Assembly: GCA_010015805.1 (NCBI GenBank)
Contig: ML978138.1
Span: 310,001 to 374,000, forward strand
Length of the DNA: 64,000 bases
Direction of reading: 5' to 3'
From: Rhizodiscina lignyota
Taxonomy: Eukaryota; Ascomycota; Dothideomycetes; Aulographales; Rhizodiscinaceae
The notes under the pieces are model-generated. The model was given only the letters and a program-made list of their open reading frames with translations. It was not told the DNA's origin and ran no database searches. This document shows, one piece after another, positions 11,957 through 21,612 of the stretch. Position 1 is the stretch's first letter. Every line of letters starts with the position of its first letter. Both the position numbers and the translations under genes were made by a program.

Positions 11957-12637
11957 ATGTCGGCCGCTGCAGCAGTCTCCAGCCCAACAAAGGCACCACA
12001 GGCCTCGCAGGCCACGAGCAGCAACAACACAAATGTCACCAAGCGGTATGCTCCTCGCCTCTAGTTGCAACTTTGGTGTGAATTTAATACATCTCGCAGT
12101 CTCCAGTCCGAGCTGATGACACTCATGATGTCTCCCTCCCCCGGAATCTCCGCGTTCCCCAACGAGAACGACCTCCTCAACTGGATCGCGACCATCGAAG
12201 GCCCCTCCGAGACGCCATACGCGGGTCTCACGTTCAAGCTCTCGTTCAAGTTCCCCTCGACGTATCCCTACACCGCGCCCACCGTGACGTTCAAGACGCC
12301 CATCTACCATCCGAACATCGACTTCAGCGGTAGGATCTGCCTGGACATTCTGAAGGAGAAGTGGAGCGCCATCTACAATGTGCAGAGCGTGCTGTTGAGT
12401 CTGCAGAGTCTGCTTGGAGAGCCGAACAAGTAAGATATACTCTCTACCATCGCCACACCCGCCGTGTGGTGGAGCTGTGCGTATTCCTGTGAACAATGAC
12501 TGACTTTGTTCCTCAGCGCGAGCCCTCTGAACGGCCAAGCCGCAGAGCTCTGGGACAAGGACCCCACAGAGTACAAGCGCCTCGTGCTCGCTCGCCACCG
12601 TGACCTCAGCGACGAAGAGCTCCAGGAGGAGCAGTAA
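11957..12637 (+). CDS. ubc11: Ubiquitin-conjugating enzyme E2, UBE2C/Ubc11 type
   Basis: Exons 11957-12045, 12100-12429 and 12517-12637 give 179 residues with correct phase. A short Ser/Ala/Thr-rich leader precedes a complete UBC fold: LQSELMTLMMSPSPGISAFP, then YPYTAPTVTFKTPIYHPN (an HPN-type motif), the active-site cysteine in GRICLDILKEKW, and SLLGEPN. The runs LMMS..GISAFP and ICLDILKEKWSA are characteristic of UBE2C/UbcH10, the E2 that works with the anaphase-promoting complex to start ubiquitin chains on cyclin B and securin. The N-terminal extension is also typical of this class and regulates APC/C use. The acidic tail ends EELQEEQ. Both introns are short and canonical. Confidence 0.93.
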
Positions 12638-15463
12638 ATCGTCCTTTAGATCCAGTTAGCGTATCCCGAGCACCACCGGCGTCTTTGCATTGGAATGATA
12701 ACGGAAGATACCTGATCATGCGGCACGACAAACGGGATACCATCGAATAAGTGCGATCATTGCGACGGCGTCATGGGCCTGCTTTTTCAGTCTTTCAAGC
12801 ATTCACAGGTTTTGTATCTTGATCATCAGCCGCTGCCACACCGATCCGTTGTGTGGTAGGCCTACATACACATTGGCAAGCTCTTGTAAGGAGGAGTACG
12901 TGGCTTTGTTCAACTTTGGCTTTGACTTTGGCTCCGGCCTTGGCTTTGCGTCGTTAGAGACTGTATTTCTCTCTGGCTCCGGAGATTCTCGGCATTGGGC
13001 TGTGCACTGAATGAGGTGTTGACTCTGCTTCTTTGCTTAATGCATTTCAGTCTCATATTTGGCGTCCCTCGATCCTAATTGTGTCTAAAAACGTCGATCG
13101 ATACCTATGAGGACGTCAAAAATTTCTCAGTCTTCGGATGTGCGCTTCAGATGTGGTTTTCCGCGTGCGTGAATATCAGTCGCCATTGTCATTCTGAACC
13201 TTTCCCCCCATGCGGAGACACGACTTGATGAAACTTGCAAACACGCCCCAGATGATTCCCCCCTGTTTGACCTTCGAAAGGCCGGACCCACGCTCCCCTG
13301 TCCATGGGTAAAATCGAATGTTTCTGGCATAGTCCAAACGTCTGGGACAGCTTAAATCCTGATTGCAGCACTTTAAATATAGCGGGCGGGTTCAAACGCG
13401 AGCTTAAATGCAAGGGTTAAATTGATCCTCTTCTGCTTATGGCACTAAAGACATCTCTTGGCTCCCCATCTATGCATTCAAGCGTCCCAGAAGCCAGATC
13501 AATCCATCGCTAGCCCTGAATGACTTCGATCAGCGTCGATAGGCAAGGCAAGGCAGACTGATGTGAGGACGATATATGGTTCCTGGGTGGCGGTACTCGT
13601 TCTCGGCTGAGGGAAGTCGCGCTTTCTGTATACGGCAGTGCCAAGAGTAGATGAGGCAGCTCTTGACGAGCGCAACTGCTGGATATTGTGACTGGCTACC
13701 GTGACTGGTTTTGCAAATAATGCCACCTGCACAAGCCAATGTTGGACAGTCTTTTCCATTCCCATTCCTCGTGGAAGGCAGTCCTGAATCATCTCGCCAC
13801 CTTCAAGTAAATTGGCGCGCGGCTCCGGTGGCTGGTGTTCTCGTCACGTCGATGTTTCGCGGGCTGTTTCGCGGGCGTTTGACCGTGAGCTATGTCCATG
13901 CGCTGGGGCTGGTGCAGTTCACTTTCACTCAAACTGGGATTTCGTCTAATTTTCAAGAGTCATTTCGGCAAGACACTCATCTACATGAATCCAGAATATG
14001 GACAGGAGATGGCAAAGAGTTCGGGAGTTCGCACGCTCTCACTTCGACATCTAGAACTGCACGGTGACATGCGCTCCAATAAATACACGCACCCAAGCAC
14101 GGCTAGAGCAGCACCCTTGCCGCGCGACGGGAAATCCGAGGCGAGACGCAGGCGGGCCGCAGTGCTAGAGCCTTAGAGGATGCTTCAATTTTTAGGCCTT
14201 AAGCGGCGCGCTTCCGGGACTTGCCTGTGGAGGCTGCAAGGGCGGCGAGGCCCGGCGAGAGCTCGTAGCTGGTCCACTTGGAGCAGAGCATGGAGCAGGA
14301 TGTGATGCCGCGGAGGCCCGAGATCGAGTGATCGCTTCCAGGGCCAGGAAGCGCGTGTGCGGGAGTGGCCTGAGTGGGTGGATGAAGGGTGCCGGCTGAG
14401 TGAGAGATGCGCTGCCTCAGTGCCTGCCGGTGCTGCCAAACATGGCAGCAGAGGGAACGGAGAGGGAAGAGAGGCTCGTATTGAGGGCAGCGAGAACGAG
14501 GTTAATGCGGAGACCAGTGGGTGTAAGACGGGTACGGTAGGGCGGCACTGCTTGGTGTGGTGGTACCTGAGAATGGGTGGTGTCGTACCTGTCTTAAAAT
14601 AGGGCTGAGCGACATTCTGTGCCAGCGCGGCCAGGAAGCTGTCACAGCTTGAAATGAAGCGAGGTGATCAGTGAGCAGGACTGTTTGGTCGATGCGCGTT
14701 TGGAGCGGGCCTTCACCAGCGATTTGCATGCATGGGAAGCGCTGGCCGCAGGAGAGATTGGCATAGGGAGCAGCGACTGCGTGACATACGGCTGTCAAGA
14801 GGTGAAGTCTCTGTCCTCGCATTCTGGCGCTGCTACCGAACGCTCTGAAGGCATGCCGGCGACCCAAATAAGCACCTGCAGCGCCTTTACAAATGCTGCC
14901 ACCAATCACCGGCGCGCTGGGAGTCGACGAGCCAGGTAAAACATCCCAAAGCGCACAAGCACACCCAGACCACCCCTCCATGGCCTCTATGTCAGCAACC
15001 CACCTGCCCATCCACATCCCTTCACCACTCGCTTGTGCTGCAGCGCTGAGGTAGTCCTACAGCACGCCGCCGCTCTTTGTTGGCCACCGGCCACCAGCAA
15101 CACGACTCCCTCCACACTTCTCCGAGCCCACGACATCTCCGCACCTGACGTCTTTCTTCCGTGAACACCTGAGGCGTCGGGAGCGAGTGTTGCCTCACTT
15201 CACTGCTGCTGCTCCGTCTCGGTCTTTGTTCTTTTGACACAGGCACTTGTGACTATCATGTTTGCTTCTGCCATCATGATCGATCGGTTATAGGATCCAC
15301 ATCCTCTGCCTTCACGCTGCTTGCCCGATTGCCTAGCACCGCCCTTCCTACGCCCTGGCAACACTCTCCACCGACACCACTTGCCTGCCACCTCTTCCAC
15401 AATTGACGAGCGAGCACACCTTTTCTACAATACCGAAACCACCAACGAATCGCAGCTGCGGTC
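12638..15463. other. Long intergenic region, no convincing gene
   Basis: Many short frames occur, none with recognisable domains. The part from about 14200 to 15200 is GC-rich. From 15300 on the sequence looks like the promoter and leader of the ELL gene. A minus-strand frame ending at 14199 looks slightly protein-like (GKSRKRAA at its end), but no start or exon structure could be found for it. Confidence 0.45.
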
Positions 15464-17606
15464 ATGGCTCCGCTGGGCATTGAGCTATCCGGAGCTCCAG
15501 ATGAGCTCATCGGCACGCCAGAGGCCAAAGCCTCCGCCGTGCAGGTGATGCAGATCGACCTCACCAAGTCAGTGCTGGATGAGCTTCTCCAGTGTACTCG
15601 AAACGGGAAGCCGCCGCACATTCTGTTTGGAAGGAATCCTGTGCGTACCCGAGACACCCTCTCCCACATCATGAGAGACATAGAGGCGTGGTGCACGGAC
15701 TCTGAGCTGAAGACTGACTGAAGACTGACAGAGACTTGAATACGGCGACAAAACCAGAATTCTCGAACACTCTTCAGAGAACTTTCGACATGAACTATAT
15801 CGCTATGAGGAAGGAGAGGAGCAGGAATGGGCGTTCGGCGGCCTCATCAACCATTCGCTGCAGTTGCAGAAGCTGCGAGAGTCGTCCGCGAATTCGGACA
15901 AGGCGTTGGAGAATTTGAAGAGCAGTCTCGCGCACATTCAGGAGCAGAGAGACGCCGAAAAGTACGTTCGATTGTTCTGCTACCGACATTCTTCGTCATC
16001 TCCGCAAATATAGGTCCACATATGCTAACACTGTTGTCACAATAGAACCATCATAGAAACGACATCGCAGGCACCGCCATCAAGGAATAACAAACTGCCC
16101 AAATCAAAAGGCCATCTTCGAACCCCCTCGCTTCTCGCCAATCTCCAGAAATCCTCGTTGCCGAACAGTCCATCCCTCTCCGCACTAAGCTCACCAGCAC
16201 TTGCACCTGCTCCCACATCAATCCCCGAGAGCGAAGCCAAGGCCATGTTTAACGCACTCCGGGCCCCCATCGTTCACCTCCTAGCCGTCAAGCCCGCATC
16301 CCTCGATTCGATTTGCAAGAAGACCAGAGGCAGACTCCAGGACGTAACCAAGGTCATCGAACAGACGGGCAAGAAGGTCAATTCGGACTCCGGCAGCGCC
16401 ACACTCTACGAATTGCACGACAGGTCCTACAAGTTTCTAGATGTCTACAAATTCCGATACAGCGTGGAGGAGCGAGAGACCGCTGTCAAGAATGCCGTCA
16501 GGGCGTTCGACCGCATGAGAGTCAGCAGGGAGGACAATCTGTGGCAGATGCTTCTGCCACAAGAAGAGCGCGGCAAGGGCAAGGTGCTGTCACGTCTGGG
16601 TGATCTCAGTCAAGGACCGCGGAACACGCCGATGATGACGGCGCAGAAGATTGATCGGAAGACGGGCCTGTTGAAGAAGACGGAAGTCAAGAAGGAGCGA
16701 AAGTCCGCGAAGCACGATGACGAGGAGGATAAGGCGCACAAGAGCGAGGGGGGCTCCAAGCTAGCATCGCAGGAGAAGAAAGAGAGGAAGCCAAGAGAAC
16801 CGAGCACGAAGGTACCAAAGTCCAAGGAACCGCGAATGGGCCGCAAGGCAGAACGAAAAGCGGAACTCGAAGCGAGACCGGCAAAGGCCTCCAAAACCAA
16901 CAACGCGCAGCGGCCAGCTCCCCCGGCAAGCAAACCCAAGAATCCATCTCCGCTGAGTAGCTCACCACCGGTCAATGCCTCCGACTTCGAAGACTCCCAC
17001 CCAGTTCACAAGCGCCTACAAGCTGCCGCCTCGCCGGCGAAGAAGCGCAAGGCCGACGAAGCTTCCGACTTGGAAGACTCCCACCTCGCCCCCAAGCGCC
17101 TGCAACAAGCTGCAGCTTCACCCGCGAAGACTGCAGTCTCAGTCTCTCCCGCGAAGAAGCGCAAGGCCGAGGAAGGCGACACGCCTAACACGTCCACGCC
17201 ACCCATCAAAGCTCGAAAACTACACCCTTCTACAGCCCCAATATCCAAGACCGCCGCCTCGACTCCCAACGGCATAACACCCACGTCTACGCCTCGCGTT
17301 AACGGACACTCCCACGGCGCAGTGAAGCCCGCGATCACGAACGGAATGGCAGCTACGACCACGAACGGTGTCCCCGCAACGAGCTCGAGCAGCCAAAGCC
17401 CGAGTCCCCCGCTGACGCTCAGCTGGCGCCAGCAGCTCGATCTGGCACAGAAGTTCAAGCGCTACTATGAGAGGTATGAGAAGCTGTGGCACCAGCTGGC
17501 GGATAGTCCGACCCCACCGAGTGAGCAGGCGAGGGAGGAGCTGATGAGGATGCATGAGCGGTTGGGCGAGATGAAGAGGGAGATTGCTGGCGGCAGAGTG
17601 AGGTGA
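15464..17606 (+). CDS. ell1: RNA polymerase II elongation factor ELL homologue
   Basis: Exons 15464-15640, 15732-15961 and 16046-17606 give 655 residues in phase. The N-terminal ELL domain is recognisable: LDELLQCTRNGKPPHILFG joined by splicing to RLEYGDKTRILEHSS and HELYRYEEG, where ELL family members also have an S-rich turn followed by ELYR. A winged-helix-like segment (ALRAPIVHLLAVKPASLDSI) follows near residue 170-230. The middle is basic and repetitive, with two copies of a block containing DSH..KRLQ..AASPAK. The C-terminus has a helical LSWRQQLDLAQKFKRYYERY segment comparable to the occludin/ELL C-terminal domain. ELL raises the elongation rate of Pol II, with Eaf1 as partner in fission yeast; the nuclear role here is inferred from family. 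Confidence 0.82.
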
Positions 17607-19002
17607 ATGGAGGATAGCGTCAGGATAGCGTCCAGGAGAAATGATGCCTGGAGATACGTGCATGGGTTTCGTCGACATGGAGACATTGGAAGCTCAAAAA
17701 TCGGCGGTGACCGAGTAACGGTGTTCAGACACGAGGATGAAGGGCATGATAATACCGCGGCGACGGTGTACTTCAAGAGGCGACGCAAAATCATCTCGAT
17801 GATGCGTTGGCTGTTGGATAGGTACAGAAGCTTCCAAAATAAGAGAATATTTCTTTCAAGAACGGTGCCATTGTGCATGCAGGGTTTTAGGATTGTTCCA
17901 CGGATACTGATGCCTTCTCGGAACGCTTCCAAACTACTACGAAGACAGTGATATTATATACACCTCAGCGCAGGTTAGGGAGGCTCCAGGTTCGTCGTGT
18001 TCGCAATATTTGGCCGTTAGCTCGCCATCGCGAGGAGTAGTCAGCGAGCGACTCTGCGATCTGGGCTTGCATTTATTATGTCTTCTCTCACCGACCCTCC
18101 TCGACATGCGTTTGTTCTCTTGCGTTTGTTCTCCTTTGCGCTGCTCAGTACAAAGTTGAGATTTCATTTAAGTACTCGTTCGCCTTCTATTCGTCCCACA
18201 TGAGATGATTGTCTTTCGCAGTTCGTATCTCCGCAGTTAGCAAGAGAAGAGGACGCACCGATCACTGACCAGGTGGTCAGAGCATTATCTGAAGAGACAC
18301 GCAGACTCTATGAAAGAGAATGGACTCGGTGCACTTCTCCTCTTTTTCCCACCTATCTCATTGCACTTCTGCATATCGCTGATTCGGTTGACCGGCTGCA
18401 TAGTAATGGACTTGGCGGCTGAATGGACCTGGCTGGGAACTGGAGCGGCCCCGTCATCACAGCCGAAGCCGAAAGTTATCGTTCATTCTGGCAGAGCGCC
18501 CCCTCACTAGGACCATGCTCGTATATACATGAGCAATCTACCGGAATGGAAAGGCCTACCCCAGATTCCCCTTTCGCATGTGTAGCCAAGTCGCCTCTCC
18601 GTACGAAGCCTCCACAAGCTTTGCCTTCCGTGGTGCGCCGGACGCCACCAAAGCCATACACGCTGAGCAACGCGTTAAAATTCTTTTACTCTCAGCCTCG
18701 AGGTAAATGTCTCGGTTCCTGCTCCTCAAATTCAGCCCATCCTGAGCAATGAACTATTACGGATTGGTAGGAGCTGCGTATTGGTAGGAAAAATGGCCTT
18801 GCGGAGCAGTACGAGCTGTGGAGCAATATGGACTGTAGGACAGGACGATATGTTCTCTTTGTGGCTACTGTTTCGTACAGTTGCTGGAGAGCATTGCCTC
18901 CGCTTGATACGGCAGAAGGAGCAGAACTCATGGAGCAGGCACAGTGGCAAACTTCATGTTAGGTAGAGACGACTTTCAAGTGGTGGAATCATTCTCTGTT
19001 GC
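17607..19002. other. Intergenic, no gene seen
   Basis: Only shadow-like short frames. No RNA gene or repeat of note before 19003. Confidence 0.45.
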
Positions 19003-19080
19003 TATTCCTCGTCTCAAAGATATTCTCCATCTCAAAGGAAGATTGCTCGACTCAAAGAGATATTCCTCGCCTCAAAGAGA
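19003..19080. repeat. Four tandem copies of a ~20-bp CTCAAAG repeat
   Basis: Units begin at 19003, 19021, 19041 and 19061. Each ends in CTCAAAG(A/G), preceded by a TATTCCTCG-like half. The array ends 43 bp before a TATA box serving the secreted peptide gene, which suggests a clustered binding site. Confidence 0.85.
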
Positions 19081-19123
19081 CTCCCGATTGTATGCTAATT
19101 AGCCGTGAAGACACGGCCTGGGG

Positions 19124-19131
19124 TATATAAA
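19124..19131 (+). promoter_or_regulatory. TATA box of the secreted peptide gene
   Basis: TATATAAA, 116 bp before the ATG at 19247, with a C/A-rich leader in between. A strong TATA box is typical of inducible fungal genes. Confidence 0.65.
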
Positions 19132-19246
19132 CAGACGTCGGTTTGGCACCAGCTAGATCCACCAAGCTGTCAATCACAGTTAATTCCTCGTCTATCAGAA
19201 CAGAATTCCGAATTTGTTCAGACTTTTAAGTCACAAATACATAACA

Positions 19247-19435
19247 ATGAAGAGCTTCTTTGTCGCCGCTATCACCCTCGCCTTCGCGCTTACCATCTCG
19301 GCCGCGCCAGCAGAGAAGGTCGCACGCAACATCCACTACTTTAATAGACGTCAGGCCTGCGGTTGTGACTCTTTCGGCCAGTTTTGCTGCGCGGGAGGAG
19401 ACCAGACGTTTTGCTACGACTCTGATCTTTGCTAA
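19247..19435 (+). CDS. Small secreted cysteine-rich peptide precursor
   Basis: A 62-residue protein. The signal peptide is MKSFFVAAITLAFALTISAA. A short pro-region (PAEKVARNIHYFN) ends in RR, a probable Kex2 site. The predicted mature peptide is about 27 residues with six cysteines (spacing C-x-C, then CC, then C, C) and two aromatic residues near the end. Size and layout match fungal antimicrobial-like peptides, effector candidates, or Kex2-processed precursors. It has its own TATA box and an upstream 20-bp repeat array. A UstYa-type gene starts 778 bp downstream on the same strand. The stop codon is followed by a GTAACC, so an unseen 3' exon cannot be excluded. No family name is assigned. 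Confidence 0.75.
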   Translation: MKSFFVAAITLAFALTISAAPAEKVARNIHYFNRRQACGCDSFGQFCCAGGDQTFCYDSDLC

Positions 19436-20213
19436 GGTAACCGGAATAGGGCGTGTCATCACGTACTCATGCTAACAGCACGATAGTAGCTAAGCAGCCT
19501 TATGAGGCTCGGTTTTGTCTGTGGAAGCATAGGGTAGCGGAGAGATGGCGGTGAAGGGAGCCAGTAACCAGATGCTTTACGACACTCTTTGATCAATTCC
19601 AAATGGAGAGGGGGAATCGAAGGTGGCGGAGGGGTGGTAGATAGTACTGGAGGAAGGAGTCAAAAATCACAGATTGAGCTTTCTACTTGCGCGGTGCCTA
19701 TCCTTTCCAGACGTTGGTGTGCAAATGGAGACACCGATGGTTTGCATGATCAGCGATAATAATGGAACGGGCCGGCGGGGGCTTACATACTTGATGCAAG
19801 TGATATAAATCCCTGCACGCACAGCAAGGGAGAAGTCGATGCGTTCCTTCGTCAGCTTCTGTACACTCTCAGGATCCTGCCAGAGCCATTGCCTTACTGA
19901 AATGACTTTCCGAAGCCTTTTAGATATTCCATTAAGCATGTTTGGGGCTCGCACAATGTACCACTGCGATGTTTTTCCGCCTTCTACCCAAAGGAGTTCG
20001 TTTAGAGCTGGCCTCACATCTCCTTGCGCGGTGTTGCGCGGTGCCGCACCCATCCTCTGCTTATGATTTTCCACGTATGGCGATACAGCGGCTAAAGAGA
20101 ATGAGTGAGACATCAATAGTGGAAGTCACTTCACTAAGTAAAGTACATGTTCATAAGTTTTCTCATGTGAACTATTACAATACATTCTTTGCGACTGAGA
20201 CGTCTACAGCGTC
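19436..20213. other. Region between the peptide gene and the UstYa gene
   Basis: The minus strand has a 149-codon open frame (19667-20116) with a fairly protein-like reading (for instance WVEGGKTSQWYIVRAPNML) and a possible GTATGT donor near 19790. No domain is recognised and no second exon was found. It may be a small gene or chance. Confidence 0.3.
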
Positions 20214-21172
20214 ATGGGCGGAGACTCGAAAAAATACAGCAAAATTCCCGAAGATGAAGAAGATCAGAATGCTCGATCTCACGACAACCAAGGTCTGATA
20301 TTCTGGCCCGCATGCTCTGCATTTCTGTTCGGACTGTGCTTGCTCCTGTTATTCTTTTTGCAACGAAGCGCCTCCTCTACATGCGTAGTCAGAGACGGAT
20401 GTCGACAGGAGGCAGCTAAGACCGACTTCGGTTTGCAATCCACAATAGCGCGGGCGATGGCAGTGTGCTAATACTGAGAAGAAGCAACAGCCTCTGCAAT
20501 TGAATACCACGAAGTCAAGTTTGGGGGGTTGGTGTTTGCGGACGGGCTGCTTGAGCTAAAGAGTGGAAGCCAAGGTAGTGGTCCATATGTTGGAGCTTCC
20601 TTTGACGAAGTCGACAAGGCTTGGGATGATATACTGAAAGGTTAGCGCCCAGTGCGTCTACATTGTCAACCCCTCCGCTCAGCATTGGAGTAGAACGGTG
20701 GTTCAATTTGACCGCAAGCGAGAAGCAAGAGGTGTTTGGAGACAACTCTGACAGATACCTTGACTTCATTCAGTCAGTATTCAACCATCCCGTGGCATGA
20801 ACGGTGCATAATATTTGGTAGACTGGATGCCTTTCACCTCCTACACTGTATCAACCAACTCCGAAAACACCTCGATGCAGACCACTACTTCCCGGACGGA
20901 CAGACCAATGGTCGTGCTCATCTCGGTATGATCTCCGTCGAGAAGGGTGTGATAGTATCTAACTGATTCCAGATCACTGCCTTGATGTGCTTCGAGAGTC
21001 CGTGATGTGTCACAGTGACCTTACCCCGATTCCATATGTATTCTTTGAGAACAGCCCTCTTTACTACAGCGATTCGATTCGGACGCATACTTGCCGGAAC
21101 TTCGAGAAAATACGCGATTGGATGGTCGAGGAGAGGAGCCCGTTTGAGATTGAGTTTTTCAAACTTGAATAG
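20214..21172 (+). CDS. UstYa/DUF3328-family protein, five exons
   Basis: Exons 20214-20430, 20491-20640, 20694-20772, 20822-20925 and 20973-21172 give 249 residues with all phases consistent. The layout is that of DUF3328: a short cytosolic start (KYSKIPEDEE), one transmembrane segment (FWPACSAFLFGLCLLLLFFL), then IEYHEVKFGG, FDEVDKAWDDIL and two HxxHC motifs, HLLHC in FHLLHCINQLRK and HLDHC in HLDHCLDVLRESVMCHSD. The second motif is assembled across intron 4. UstYa-type proteins carry out oxidative cyclisation or related steps on ribosomally made peptides (ustiloxin, asperipin, cyclochlorotine pathways). Both motifs are intact, so it is probably active. The substrate is unknown; the nearby secreted peptide is a candidate. 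Confidence 0.9.
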
Positions 21173-21612
21173 GCTGCCGCCAGGAAAGAAGGGTGCGATA
21201 CCTAGAGCGAACGTGTCCTGAGAAGAAGTATATTGTCGATGCACGGATCCGGTTTTCGAGGAGTCGGCGCGCCTCAAGTGTATGAGACATTACACTGCTG
21301 GCTGCTCTGTATGGGGTGTTCTCAAGCAGTCAAGCAGGAATGGTTTTGGAGAGGAAACATTGAATGCATAAGCTTCGACAACGGTGCACTTTGTTGAAGA
21401 AAGAGGTAGTATTGCTTACATGAACCTCTCCTCCAGGTTCGATCTGCTGTAGCAAACGGGATATCACACGGGATATGAAATACTGAATTTCACTGAAATT
21501 TGCGCGTTCATTCAAGAAAGGAGATTGATACACCCGAAAACTACTGTTTCGTCCACAGCGCCATATTGCCCTTATTATTCCAGATTGCGTCTGAGCTGAA
21601 ATGAAAGTCTGT
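21173..21612. other. Intergenic or 3' region of the minus-strand gene
   Basis: A minus-strand frame of 131 codons (21330-21725) overlaps the end of the next gene. It could be an alternative 3' exon, but no splice link was found. Confidence 0.3.

Noticed and set aside
14199-14450. Minus-strand frame ending in GKSRKRAA with a nearby ATG in another frame
   Set aside because: Reading looks mildly protein-like, but no start, intron or domain links it to a gene.
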